From Planctomycetaceae bacterium (GTDB lineage: Bacteria > Planctomycetota > Planctomycetia > Pirellulales > Pirellulaceae): a stretch of 64,000 nt of DNA. The stretch covers positions 62,001 through 126,000 of the forward strand of contig PAPJ01000011.1 of assembly GCA_002709045.1 (NCBI GenBank), written 5' to 3'. Positions 9,503-17,925 of the stretch are shown in pieces. Positions within the stretch are counted from its first letter, which is position 1. Each line of letters begins with the position of its first letter. The position numbers and the translations under genes are program-made. The notes under the pieces are model-generated. The model saw only the letters and a list, made by a program, of their open reading frames with translations. It was not told where the DNA came from and did no database searches.

Positions 9503-9510
9503 GTAGTCCT

Positions 9511-11058
9511 ATGAGCCGAATTCACCTGACCATCTGTTTATTCCTGAGTTACTTCTTTGTCGGATTCACGCAGGCTAAAGAACGACCCAATATCCTCTTT
9601 ATATTCACGGATGACCAATCACATCGTACGGTGAGTTGCTACGACCAGGCATACGATTGGGTAAATACACCCAATATTGACCAACTTGCGTCAACCGGAG
9701 TTCGCTTTGACCAGGCTTATATCGGAACCTGGTGCATGCCATCGCGTGCTACACAATTAACCGGATACCATCAGTTTGGTGTTGAGTCGATGCGGATGAA
9801 GGGTGAATATCCAGGCAGTACTTATGATCCGCGGAAAACACCTTTTTGGCCCAGTATCTTTCGTCGCCACGGTTATATAACAGCACAGATTGGTAAATGG
9901 CATACCGGTGTTGATAACGGATATGGACGTGATTGGGATTATCAGATTGTGTGGAACCGTCCCGCTCACCCGGATAACGCCGGTAATTATTTCGATGACC
10001 AAATTGTAGAAATTAACGGCGTCAGTACTCGGGTACAAGGTTACACGACTGATTGGTATACCGAGCGGGCGGATCAGTTTATTCGCGGTGATCAGCGTGA
10101 CGATCAACAACCATGGTACCTGTGGTTGTGTTTTGGAGCAGTGCATGGTCCGTTTACTCCTGCCAAACGTCACTTCGATGCCTATCCAAACGCTGAGGTT
10201 CCTGTTCCCAAGGATATTTTCACAGGTGCGAATCGGGCTGATAAGCCAAAGTACGTACAAATTCGAGATCGCTGGGTATTGGATAAAAACGGAATCCCGG
10301 AACTGAAATCGGGAGTCCAGCAGCGGACCGTGAAGAATGCCCCGATTCATGGTAACAGTCTGCAAAACTGGGTAAGACAGTATCAGCAAGGTGTCCTAGC
10401 GATCGATGATGCCGTTGGAAAACTTGTTGCAACGCTGAAAGAGACAGGTCAGTACGAAAACACTTTAATCGTATTTGCTTCCGATCAGGGAATCGCCTGG
10501 GGGCAGAAAGGTTTTCAACAGAAAATAGCGCCCTATGACGCCAATATTCGCGGGCCTCTTATTATTAGTTATCCCGAAAAGATCCGGGAAGGCGGAGTGG
10601 TAAAGGCACCCGTTGGCGGAGTTGATTTACCACCGACATTTTTTCACTACGCAGGACTGCCGCTACCGTGGAAAATGCACGGACATAATCTGGCACCGAT
10701 ACTTAAAAACCCTGAAAAGAAATGGCGTCATCCTACGTTGACAGTTATGACCGGACAGAATTATGGCAGTGCAACAGATATAGTACCGACCGACGAGTCT
10801 GTTTTGTTGGCAACGGCGAAAGTTCCCTGGTGGTTATCGCTGGCTGATGGAGACTTTAAATACATCCGGACTCTCGTTGAAAATGAAGTCGAAGAACTTT
10901 ACGATCTAAAGTCAGATCCGGATGAGTTGGTGAACCTGGCTCTGAAGCCCGAGTATCTTCCGCAGTTGCGTTCCATGCGTGCAGCAACTATTGCTGAACT
11001 GAAACGTACCGATGCGGGAATGGTTGAGAACCTGCCGGGATTCTCAACACCTAAGTGA
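9511..11058 (+). CDS. Exported sulfatase
   Basis: Type I sulfatase, 515 residues, with a signal peptide at 1-22. Metal ligands D34-D35 sit in FTDDQ, the formylglycine motif is C75-M-P-S-R79, and the second metal site is SDQG at D325-Q326. The sequence after the active site (ATQLTGYHQFGVESMRM) and the WNRPAHPDN stretch are not features I can tie to a characterised subfamily. The C-terminal DLKSDPDELVNLA segment is standard for the family. The start codon directly follows a terminator hairpin and has no Shine-Dalgarno sequence. The signal peptide begins at this ATG, so a later start is unlikely. It is convergent with the ceramidase-family gene, eight bases apart. Substrate unknown. Confidence 0.92.
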   Translation: MSRIHLTICLFLSYFFVGFTQAKERPNILFIFTDDQSHRTVSCYDQAYDWVNTPNIDQLASTGVRFDQAYIGTWCMPSRATQLTGYHQFGVESMRMKGEYPGSTYDPRKTPFWPSIFRRHGYITAQIGKWHTGVDNGYGRDWDYQIVWNRPAHPDNAGNYFDDQIVEINGVSTRVQGYTTDWYTERADQFIRGDQRDDQQPWYLWLCFGAVHGPFTPAKRHFDAYPNAEVPVPKDIFTGANRADKPKYVQIRDRWVLDKNGIPELKSGVQQRTVKNAPIHGNSLQNWVRQYQQGVLAIDDAVGKLVATLKETGQYENTLIVFASDQGIAWGQKGFQQKIAPYDANIRGPLIISYPEKIREGGVVKAPVGGVDLPPTFFHYAGLPLPWKMHGHNLAPILKNPEKKWRHPTLTVMTGQNYGSATDIVPTDESVLLATAKVPWWLSLADGDFKYIRTLVENEVEELYDLKSDPDELVNLALKPEYLPQLRSMRAATIAELKRTDAGMVENLPGFSTPK

Positions 11059-11066
11059 AGCATGGT

Positions 11067-13076
11067 TTACTGGTTTCGAATCTGCTCGGCGATGGCCCGT
11101 TCCACCTTGGTCACCTGCGGAAGCTCATCAATCGAAAACCAGCGAAGCGATTCGGAACCCAGAGAACGGACTTCAATTTCAAGCTGTCCATTATTATCGA
11201 GCAGGGCAGTTGGAACGGTCAGATAAAACAAGCCGGCACTATCGATATCAGAATTCCAGGTGACCAGATAATCTAACTTCACCTGTGTATCGTCAGACTC
11301 CCAGGATGTCGTATCCAGCGTTACGTCAATATTCAGCTTGGGTTGGCCATTGATCAGGACTTTGAACCCTTCGGTCTTTGGCTGAGTAATCCATCCCAGC
11401 CCCCCGGCAAATACGAAACGTATTTCTTTACTATTGCCACTTACGGCAGAAGTTTTCCACTTAATAGTTTGCTGTTTATCAGTCTGACGTATGAACGGAC
11501 GTTGATCCTGAAGCCCTGAATAGTGAAACCAGTGATCTCTTGCAGGATTCACAGACTTTAGCTGCGAAAATCCGCTGTGTGAGTTTTTTGAAAGATAAGC
11601 AATCGGCTTGAGACCCTTTTTCAACTTTGGATTCAGCTTGGCATACCAGGATTCGATATTTTTTAGGAATTGCCCCATCGCCGATGGTTGCCTGAGAAAA
11701 TCAGGTGCGGGGCGGTCGGGATCAGGATTATTGAATTCAGCACCGACTAACCCAATAACTTCATTAAATATAAGATCTTCAATGGCAGGATCATAGGGAG
11801 CCGGTAGCCCATAGTAAACCTGTGAAAAACCTGGTTCGTAGCCACCTTCATTAAGTATTCGTCGGCTGGGAATATAACTGGGTACGTCATTACTCCAGCC
11901 ATTAATCCATAGCCGTTCCCAGTCCAGATGAGTTTTTAGTCTTACGGCATAGTCAACCACGACTTCTCCGGCCATGAAGACAATTGCCAGATCCTGATCA
12001 AATTTCCAGCAGGTGACGGTGTAGGGAACATCGGTTTGGATGGCTCCGTGTTCTTTTTCATATTCGAGTACAAAACGAGCCTGATCTGCATGAAATCCGG
12101 TTCCTTTGGAATGTTCGACAAAGACCGCTCTGTTTTGTGGCTTAGCAAGTGGAAGATTAAATTGTCGATTGCTAGGCTGTGGTTCACCTTTAAGTTTAGT
12201 CAGTGGTGAGTCTATCAGTCGGGCGACTTCATTAGCCAGAGTTGTTCCGTGTTGTTTTGCAATCTCGAATGAACCACTGGGTTGGGGACCAACATCAGCT
12301 CCGCAGCCTACAGTCGTTAATGCGACAGCAGAAGGAAATCGGCGTTCAATTTCCAGATTTGCATTACCTGCCCAGTCACCGCTGATGTGATTGCGGGAAC
12401 CTTCTGATGTGCAGTGACAGGCATAGTTGGACCAGATTGCAATAGGAGTTCCTTCGTTGCTGCGAGCGACCATCACGGGCATGCTATGGTCCACGGGCCC
12501 CCCGGGATTTAATCCGAATCCTGTCCATTGACCATTGGATAAGACTCGTCGATTCCCTCCAAAATGGACACGACCCTGCCCCCAGTGCAGTGTTGCTTCT
12601 TTTCGATGTTCAAAAGCCTGCTTGGCAACGGCGATTACTTTTTCAATAAACCATTGAGTATATCGGCTACTACGAATTTGCTGCTCCGGCGTTACTCGTG
12701 ATCCCCAGACTACCGGAGCATAGCCTTCCAAACTGGGAGCGTTATGGGTATGAGTACTGGAGATGACGACTTGCTCAGGACTCAATCCGAGAGAATCACT
12801 TAAAGCTCGTTGTATCACTTTGGTAAGTTTTGCCGGCACTCCGCAGTTGTCCACGGCAATCAGAAGAACCGGAGTGTCATTGCCGATAACGAGGGCCCGG
12901 GCCCAAAGTTTCATATCTACAGAAACATGTTCGCCGGGACGGCCACCGTAGCCAGCAAGTAATGTCGGATGGCTGGGGGTAATATCAATTTTGGCCGTTC
13001 CAACTTTGGTTGTAACCGCCAGAGCAATACTGGGAAGCATTACAAGAATGCTGACAATGGAAAGTAACGAGCGCAT
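11067..13076 (-). CDS. Exported neutral/alkaline ceramidase-family protein, catalytic Ser position substituted
   Basis: 669 residues with a signal peptide at 1-20 and the N-terminal neutral-ceramidase domain to about residue 470. Candidate zinc ligands are visible: H109 and H111 in SSTHTHNAP and H221 in the CHC segment. In characterised neutral ceramidases the nucleophile is the Ser of GDVSPN; the matching segment here reads A260-D-V-G263-P-Q, with Gly in its place. The C-terminal 170 residues form a beta-rich domain (KTEGFKVLINGQPKLNI) that may be a binding module. The metal site looks retained while the ceramidase nucleophile is not, so the true reaction is uncertain; a different metal-dependent hydrolysis is possible. 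No ribosome site is evident. It is divergent from the methyltransferase gene. Confidence 0.85.
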   Translation of the reverse strand: MRSLLSIVSILVMLPSIALAVTTKVGTAKIDITPSHPTLLAGYGGRPGEHVSVDMKLWARALVIGNDTPVLLIAVDNCGVPAKLTKVIQRALSDSLGLSPEQVVISSTHTHNAPSLEGYAPVVWGSRVTPEQQIRSSRYTQWFIEKVIAVAKQAFEHRKEATLHWGQGRVHFGGNRRVLSNGQWTGFGLNPGGPVDHSMPVMVARSNEGTPIAIWSNYACHCTSEGSRNHISGDWAGNANLEIERRFPSAVALTTVGCGADVGPQPSGSFEIAKQHGTTLANEVARLIDSPLTKLKGEPQPSNRQFNLPLAKPQNRAVFVEHSKGTGFHADQARFVLEYEKEHGAIQTDVPYTVTCWKFDQDLAIVFMAGEVVVDYAVRLKTHLDWERLWINGWSNDVPSYIPSRRILNEGGYEPGFSQVYYGLPAPYDPAIEDLIFNEVIGLVGAEFNNPDPDRPAPDFLRQPSAMGQFLKNIESWYAKLNPKLKKGLKPIAYLSKNSHSGFSQLKSVNPARDHWFHYSGLQDQRPFIRQTDKQQTIKWKTSAVSGNSKEIRFVFAGGLGWITQPKTEGFKVLINGQPKLNIDVTLDTTSWESDDTQVKLDYLVTWNSDIDSAGLFYLTVPTALLDNNGQLEIEVRSLGSESLRWFSIDELPQVTKVERAIAEQIRNQ

Positions 13077-13209
13077 GGAATCGATAGTTTTTTAAGTCAT
13101 AGTTGATTAGTAACTTACCGAAAGTGATTCATTAGTAGTTTACTCCATTACGAACAGGTATTCATAAAATTCAAAATGGTAAAATGGAGAGCACTTAGAG
13201 GAGAGGTAG

Positions 13210-14064
13210 ATGACTTCCAGTCGCTGGCAAAGTCAAATTGCAGATAATCTTCAGAGCTGGGATTCGGTTGCCGGAATCCATGCCCGCGGTGGTGGCGCAG
13301 CGTTTTATCGTGTGGAGGAGTTTCTCGGCGGCGAGTGTAGACTAAGTCCTTGGGAATACGAAGAACTGGGCGATGTAACCGGTAAATCATTAGTGCATTT
13401 GCAATGTCATATCGGACTCGATACCCTTAGCTGGGCTCGGCGGGGGGCTGATGTCACGGGTCTGGATTTTTCGCCGCAGGCAATTCATGAAGCGAAACTG
13501 TTCGCCGGTAAATTAGGAATTCAAGATGCCCATTTTGTTGTTGCTAACCTGGCTGATGCTGCAGACGTTTTGGAGCACGATGCCTTTGACATCGTCTATA
13601 CCGGTCGGGGGGCTTTGTGCTGGCTACCCGATATGAATCAGTGGGCTAGTGTATGCTCAAGACTTTTGAAACCCGGAGGCGTTCTTTATATGGAAGAACT
13701 GCATCCCGTACTAAGTTCTGTGGATGTTGTCTCCGGTGACTCGGACAAAATTCTGCAATTTGTCTATAACCCATTTCAGTCTGAGCCATTTTCTGAAGAG
13801 TCGTCTGGTACCTATGCGGATCCTGACGCCGAGACAGGATTGCATATAAATCATTCCTGGGAGCATAGTTTTGCAGACATCATCAATGCATTAATAAGCC
13901 AGGGATTTCGTCTTGATTTGCTCAATGAGCGAGAAGAAAGTTTTTTTGCTCCCTGGCCAGAATTGATGGAGCCGGTCTCCAGCCATCATTGGAAATTAAA
14001 GCCGGAACTTGTACCGATTCCTATGTCATATACGTTAAAGGCCACTTTAGGCCCGGTAAAGTAA
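13210..14064 (+). CDS. Class I SAM-dependent methyltransferase
   Basis: Cytoplasmic 284-residue protein with a Rossmann-type methyltransferase domain at about 50-180. Motif I is VHLQCHIGLDTLSWARRGA, with the acidic ribose-binding end of beta-2 in VTGLDFS. Motif II/III appears as DIVYTGRGALCWLPD and LKPGGVLYMEELHP. The substrate is not predictable; it resembles the general methyltransferase-11 family. GAGGAGAGGTAG directly before the ATG is an excellent ribosome site, unlike most neighbours. The 133 bases upstream form a divergent promoter region shared with the ceramidase-family gene. It is convergent with the small membrane-protein gene, 12 bases away. Confidence 0.88.
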   Translation: MTSSRWQSQIADNLQSWDSVAGIHARGGGAAFYRVEEFLGGECRLSPWEYEELGDVTGKSLVHLQCHIGLDTLSWARRGADVTGLDFSPQAIHEAKLFAGKLGIQDAHFVVANLADAADVLEHDAFDIVYTGRGALCWLPDMNQWASVCSRLLKPGGVLYMEELHPVLSSVDVVSGDSDKILQFVYNPFQSEPFSEESSGTYADPDAETGLHINHSWEHSFADIINALISQGFRLDLLNEREESFFAPWPELMEPVSSHHWKLKPELVPIPMSYTLKATLGPVK

Positions 14065-14076
14065 ACTGTCAGACAA

Positions 14077-14466
14077 TCATCGAACCGATCTGGTAGCTAA
14101 ATGGATCTTTCGGTGAGCCGTTGTTCGTCCCAGCAATAGGAAAACTACAGGAGTTGTAAACAACCAAATCAAAGCCGCCTGTTGTGGATCCCCCATAACT
14201 CGGGCTGTAATTCCCAGAGCAATAAGAATCAGAAAGGAGCAAGTCGCAAACCAGGGATACAGTACTTGTGCGCGCATCAGATTACGAACCAGAATTTCCC
14301 CAACATGCAAAACGATCATTGAGATAATGATTGAAGTCCAGAGTGTAAAAATTCCTCTTGTTCCCTGAATACCGTAAAAATGATCTTCAAAATTAGTTTG
14401 CGTAAACAGTAACAGCATTGTCATGAGAGGGACGGCAGCCATAAGCGTGGGTATCAGAAATCGCAT
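14077..14466 (-). CDS. Small four-helix integral membrane protein
   Basis: 129 residues with four predicted membrane segments: about 4-22, 40-60, 68-90 and 98-115 (the last ending in FLLLGRTTAHRK). The basic C-terminus (HRKIHLATRSVR) probably faces the cytoplasm. There is no recognisable catalytic motif, and I do not recognise the family. The regular hydrophobic pattern and ATG start make it a convincing gene. The start lies in the gap shared with the next sulfatase, which is transcribed the other way. Confidence 0.75.
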   Translation of the reverse strand: MRFLIPTLMAAVPLMTMLLLFTQTNFEDHFYGIQGTRGIFTLWTSIIISMIVLHVGEILVRNLMRAQVLYPWFATCSFLILIALGITARVMGDPQQAALIWLFTTPVVFLLLGRTTAHRKIHLATRSVR

Positions 14467-14642
14467 TTATTTTCGTACAGGATGCGTCACAAGTCTTCGT
14501 AGAATAAATGTCGGTTTTATCCTACATCCTGTCCCTACAACTGTCTGTCCTCACTTTTTGTACAATGACCCACGTCTCGTAGTGTTTTTGATACATTCAA
14601 TTACTGTCCATGTTCTAACTACTCGATCAAAAAGGTATTCTT

Positions 14643-16085
14643 GTGACGAAATCATTCCGGTGTTTTTTTCTTCTTTTGCTATATTTCTTCGGGAGTTGTG
14701 TAGTTGTTTGTGCGGAAGCTGGAGATTCTGTAAAGAGATCGCAGCTTAATGTATTACTGATATGTGTGGATGATCTACGTCCGGAACTGAGTTCATTCGG
14801 GTCCGAATATATTCACTCCCCCAACATTGATGCTTTAGCAGCGACGGGTCGTGCTTTTCATCATCACTTTGTACAGGCACCTACATGCGGAGCTTCCAGA
14901 TATACACTGCTCACAGGTCAGTATGGTCCAGCAGGTAATGGCGCTCTTTTTCAACGCGCTTCCCGAGTGAAGTCTGCTGCCTCCGCCGTGTCTCCAACGA
15001 TGCCAGCCTGGTTTCGTCAGCATGGTTATACAACGGTTTCAGTGGGAAAAGTTTCTCATCATCCCGGCGGTCGTGGTGGTCCAGACTGGAACGATAAAGA
15101 CCAACTTGAAATGCCTCACAGTTGGGATCGTCATCTTTTACCTGCAGGCGCATGGCAACATCCACGTGGCTGGATGCATGGCTTAGCGCATGGAGAAATC
15201 CGCAGAAATGCCCGAGATATGGATCTCTTTCAATCCAAATCCGGTGGTGACGAAATCTATCCTGATGGGATTTCGATGAATGAAGCCTTGCAGCAACTGA
15301 CCTCTTTGTCAGATGCTGAACATCCATTTTTCTTAGCTGTCGGGATTTTGCGTCCCCATCTGCCGTTTGGTGCTCCGGCAAAGTACTTTGAACTATATAA
15401 CGATGTGGATTTACCGATGGTAGCCCACCCTGGAAAACCCGCAGGTAAAACGACCTGGCATGGATCAGGAGAGTTTATGAAATACAATCGTTGGGGACGA
15501 AATCCAAATACGGATGCTGAGTTTGCCATTGAGGTGCGTAAGGCGTATGCGGCGTGTGTTAGTTACGCGGATGCACAGGTGGGACGTTTGCTTCATCGGC
15601 TGGAGGAGTTAGGTCAGCGTAAAAATACAGTTATCGTTTTATGGGGGGATCATGGTTGGCATTTGGGAGAACATGCGATTTGGGGCAAACACGCGCTTTT
15701 TGAAGAATCGCTGCATTCTCCAATGATCATGAGCGTACCAAAAATGAAATATATCGGTCAGCCAACAGATTCGGTGGTGGAAACACTTGATATCTTTCCA
15801 ACACTATGCGAGTTGGCAAAACTTGAGATCCCCGCGGATCTCGATGGTGTCTCGTTAGTGCCTTTACTCAAAGATCCGCAGGTTAACGGACATTCGGCAA
15901 TTGCCTATACCGGTCGGGCAAAGACAATTCGCTCGGATACCCATCGTTTAATTTTGCATAACGATGGTTTTGTCGAATTGTATGATCACATAGAAAAAGA
16001 CGGGGAAACACGCAATGTTGCTGAAGTTTATCCGGAACTTGTTGCTGGTTTGACCAAAGAACTGCAACGTCGATTGAGAAAGTAA
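14643..16085 (+). CDS. Exported sulfatase, iduronate-2-sulfatase-like
   Basis: 480-residue type I sulfatase with a signal peptide (about 1-25). Metal ligands D43-D44 lie in [12 protein letters not shown], the pattern typical of iduronate-2-sulfatase-like enzymes (S1_7-like). The maturation motif is C82-G-A-S-R86, with Ala in the usual Pro position, which is tolerated in this branch. The second metal site is [10 protein letters not shown] at D336-H337. The start is GTG, with AAAAAGG about eight bases upstream. It is followed eight bases later by the PhyH dioxygenase gene, so the two are probably one transcript. The family is confident; the natural substrate is a guess. Confidence 0.92.
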   Translation: MTKSFRCFFLLLLYFFGSCVVVCAEAGDSVKRSQLNVLLICVDDLRPELSSFGSEYIHSPNIDALAATGRAFHHHFVQAPTCGASRYTLLTGQYGPAGNGALFQRASRVKSAASAVSPTMPAWFRQHGYTTVSVGKVSHHPGGRGGPDWNDKDQLEMPHSWDRHLLPAGAWQHPRGWMHGLAHGEIRRNARDMDLFQSKSGGDEIYPDGISMNEALQQLTSLSDAEHPFFLAVGILRPHLPFGAPAKYFELYNDVDLPMVAHPGKPAGKTTWHGSGEFMKYNRWGRNPNTDAEFAIEVRKAYAACVSYADAQVGRLLHRLEELGQRKNTVIVLWGDHGWHLGEHAIWGKHALFEESLHSPMIMSVPKMKYIGQPTDSVVETLDIFPTLCELAKLEIPADLDGVSLVPLLKDPQVNGHSAIAYTGRAKTIRSDTHRLILHNDGFVELYDHIEKDGETRNVAEVYPELVAGLTKELQRRLRK

Positions 16086-16093
16086 GCCGAACC

Positions 16094-16852
16094 ATGTCAG
16101 CGATCACTTCCGAACAACTGACACACTTTCAACAGCAAGGCTATGTCGTTCTTCGTAAATATCTGTCCACAGCAGAAGTCCGGGAGATGTTGAATGAGGT
16201 GCAGAGGTTTATAGATGACGTAATTCCGGGACTGGATCCGGAGGAAGCGTTTTACGAAGATAAATCGCGTCCCGAAACGTTAAAGCAAATTCACCGGATG
16301 TGTGAACACGACCGCTTTTTCGCAGAGCAAATGCTTGGTCCGAGATTTTTACCTCTTGCCCGAACTTTGTTACAAACCGAGGTTGTTGTAAAAAATATGC
16401 AGTACTTTAACAAGCCTCCGGTTATAGGTAAACCGACGCCTCCACATCAGGATGGTTTTTACTTTATGCTCGATCCCAATGAGGCACTGACGATGTGGTT
16501 AGCATTGGAACACGTGGACGAAGAAAATGGATGTGTTCGTTACATTCCCGGATCGCATTTAGCCGGAATGAGAACTCACGGTAAGTCCGGTACTTTGGGT
16601 TTTTCACAGGGGATTCAGGATTATTGCGATGAGGATATTGAAACTGAAAAGGCTATTTATGCTGCACCCGGTGATTTAATTATTCATCATTCAATGACAA
16701 TTCATCGAGCCGGCGGGAATCGATCAGGAATCCGGAATCGACGTGCGATGGGTATGGTCTACTACTCAGCCGCAGCCCGGATTGCAGCAGATAAAGTCGC
16801 AGCGTATCAGCAAAGTCTGGTGGAGGAACTGACCGCCGACGGTAAGATCTAA
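16094..16852 (+). CDS. Phytanoyl-CoA dioxygenase (PhyH) family oxygenase
   Basis: Fe(II)/2-oxoglutarate-dependent oxygenase of 252 residues, cytoplasmic (no signal peptide). The iron triad is visible: H118-x-D120 in PPHQDGFYFML and distal H204 in HHSMTIHRAGGNRS, with R210 as the likely 2-oxoglutarate anchor. The jelly-roll core spans about 95-225. Family members hydroxylate acyl-CoAs, ectoine, small metabolites or natural products, so the substrate is open. It follows the GTG-start sulfatase by eight bases on the same strand and is convergent with the isomerase-like gene two bases downstream. Confidence 0.9.
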   Translation: MSAITSEQLTHFQQQGYVVLRKYLSTAEVREMLNEVQRFIDDVIPGLDPEEAFYEDKSRPETLKQIHRMCEHDRFFAEQMLGPRFLPLARTLLQTEVVVKNMQYFNKPPVIGKPTPPHQDGFYFMLDPNEALTMWLALEHVDEENGCVRYIPGSHLAGMRTHGKSGTLGFSQGIQDYCDEDIETEKAIYAAPGDLIIHHSMTIHRAGGNRSGIRNRRAMGMVYYSAAARIAADKVAAYQQSLVEELTADGKI

Positions 16853-16854
16853 TA

Positions 16855-17754
16855 TTAAAGTGCTGACAAATTGGAGATTGCCTTTTCGATCAGTTTTTTC
16901 GAGGCGAGAACGCCCGCAACAGGTTTGAGTTTACTACCTTCCCATTCAATCGTAAGAAAACCCCGATAGTCAGCAAGATCGATGATCTTTAAGAGACGGT
17001 CATAATCAAAATCCGGCTGCTTTCCATTGTTATCGAAGCTGTGCATTTTACAACTAATGGTGACGGTATACGGCATCATGGCTTCTGTTCCGTCATAAAC
17101 ATTGTTGACCTGTTTTCCAAAATCAGGCATCAGTCTTAGTGCAGGGTGATTCAGTTGTTTACAGACTTTGGCCAGGAAAGCGCCGCGTTGACTGAGTTTT
17201 GAAGCACCAGGTTCAATCACGATCATAACGTCTTTCCGGGCCGCTGAATCGGCTAGAGGTTTTAGCGCTTCCACGCTTGCCTTAATACCCTGCTGCTCAT
17301 TTTGCCCGGGTGCTCGTAAGAAAACCCGTAAGTATTGAGCCCCGAGTGTGGCAGCGCGATCGATCGATGGCAGTATTTGCTGCCGACTGGCTTCAGCCTT
17401 TGCAGGGTCAGCGTCGAGGACACCGGCCATCAGCAGAAAAGTTTGCGTACCGGCACGATCACTTCGCTTACGTAAATTGGTGAGGTAATCTTTGTTGTCG
17501 AGTTGATCCGCCGGTAGTCCGCCTTCCCAGAAATCAATCGCTTTGATGCCGAATGTGTCCACGCTGTATTGCGGGTAATCCAGTGGGTCAAGCGAACCAT
17601 CTTTAAACATGCTGCGCAGTGAATACTGACTCAGCCCAATTTCGTATTTTGGAGGATCTGCAATAGCTTGAGCACCTTGCAGACCAGGTAATACTAAGCC
17701 ACTCAGAGCTGCGGTGCTCGTTTGAAAAATGAATTGTCGACGCGAGCCAGTCAT
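16855..17754 (-). CDS. Exported sugar phosphate isomerase/epimerase-like TIM-barrel protein
   Basis: Xylose-isomerase-like TIM barrel. The start is taken as the ATG at 17754, which has AAAGGA eight bases upstream, rather than the in-frame ATG at 17778; this gives 299 residues beginning with a twin-arginine signal, SRRQFIF, plus a hydrophobic stretch to about residue 30. Barrel strands carry typical ends such as VIEPGASKL, LMPDFGKQVNN and FLTIEWEGSK, containing the acidic residues that usually hold a divalent metal. Tat export suggests folding with cofactor before export. Related planctomycete proteins are annotated as isomerase/epimerase without known substrate. It is divergent from the first PSD1 gene. 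Confidence 0.87.
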   Translation of the reverse strand: MTGSRRQFIFQTSTAALSGLVLPGLQGAQAIADPPKYEIGLSQYSLRSMFKDGSLDPLDYPQYSVDTFGIKAIDFWEGGLPADQLDNKDYLTNLRKRSDRAGTQTFLLMAGVLDADPAKAEASRQQILPSIDRAATLGAQYLRVFLRAPGQNEQQGIKASVEALKPLADSAARKDVMIVIEPGASKLSQRGAFLAKVCKQLNHPALRLMPDFGKQVNNVYDGTEAMMPYTVTISCKMHSFDNNGKQPDFDYDRLLKIIDLADYRGFLTIEWEGSKLKPVAGVLASKKLIEKAISNLSAL

Positions 17755-17878
17755 GATGCGATCCTTTAATAATTTCAAAATTTATAACTACACGATTATA
17801 CAGCAGGTTTAATGCAGATTCATTTCCGTATTGGCCGATAGATTTTTTTGAGTTTGTGAATTTGCAGAACGGGCTGGC

Positions 17879-17884
17879 TATAAT
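17879..17884 (+). promoter_or_regulatory. Possible -10 element of the first PSD1-DUF1501 pair
   Basis: A perfect TATAAT lies 41 bases before the PSD1 start codon, in the divergent gap. The -35 position 17 bases upstream reads GTGAAT, a poor match, so this is a plausible but unproven sigma-70 promoter. Confidence 0.3.
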
Positions 17885-17925
17885 GGAGAACACAGTCTTT
17901 GGTTTCTCAATAAGTACTCAGTTCA

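Noticed and set aside
9757..10389. 210-residue open frame antisense to a sulfatase
   Set aside because: Lies wholly inside a sulfatase with intact motifs; the antisense product has no domain, signal or ribosome site.
14477..14532. ACAGGATG...CATCCTGT inverted repeat before a sulfatase
   Set aside because: The arms are short and about 40 bases apart; could easily be chance.
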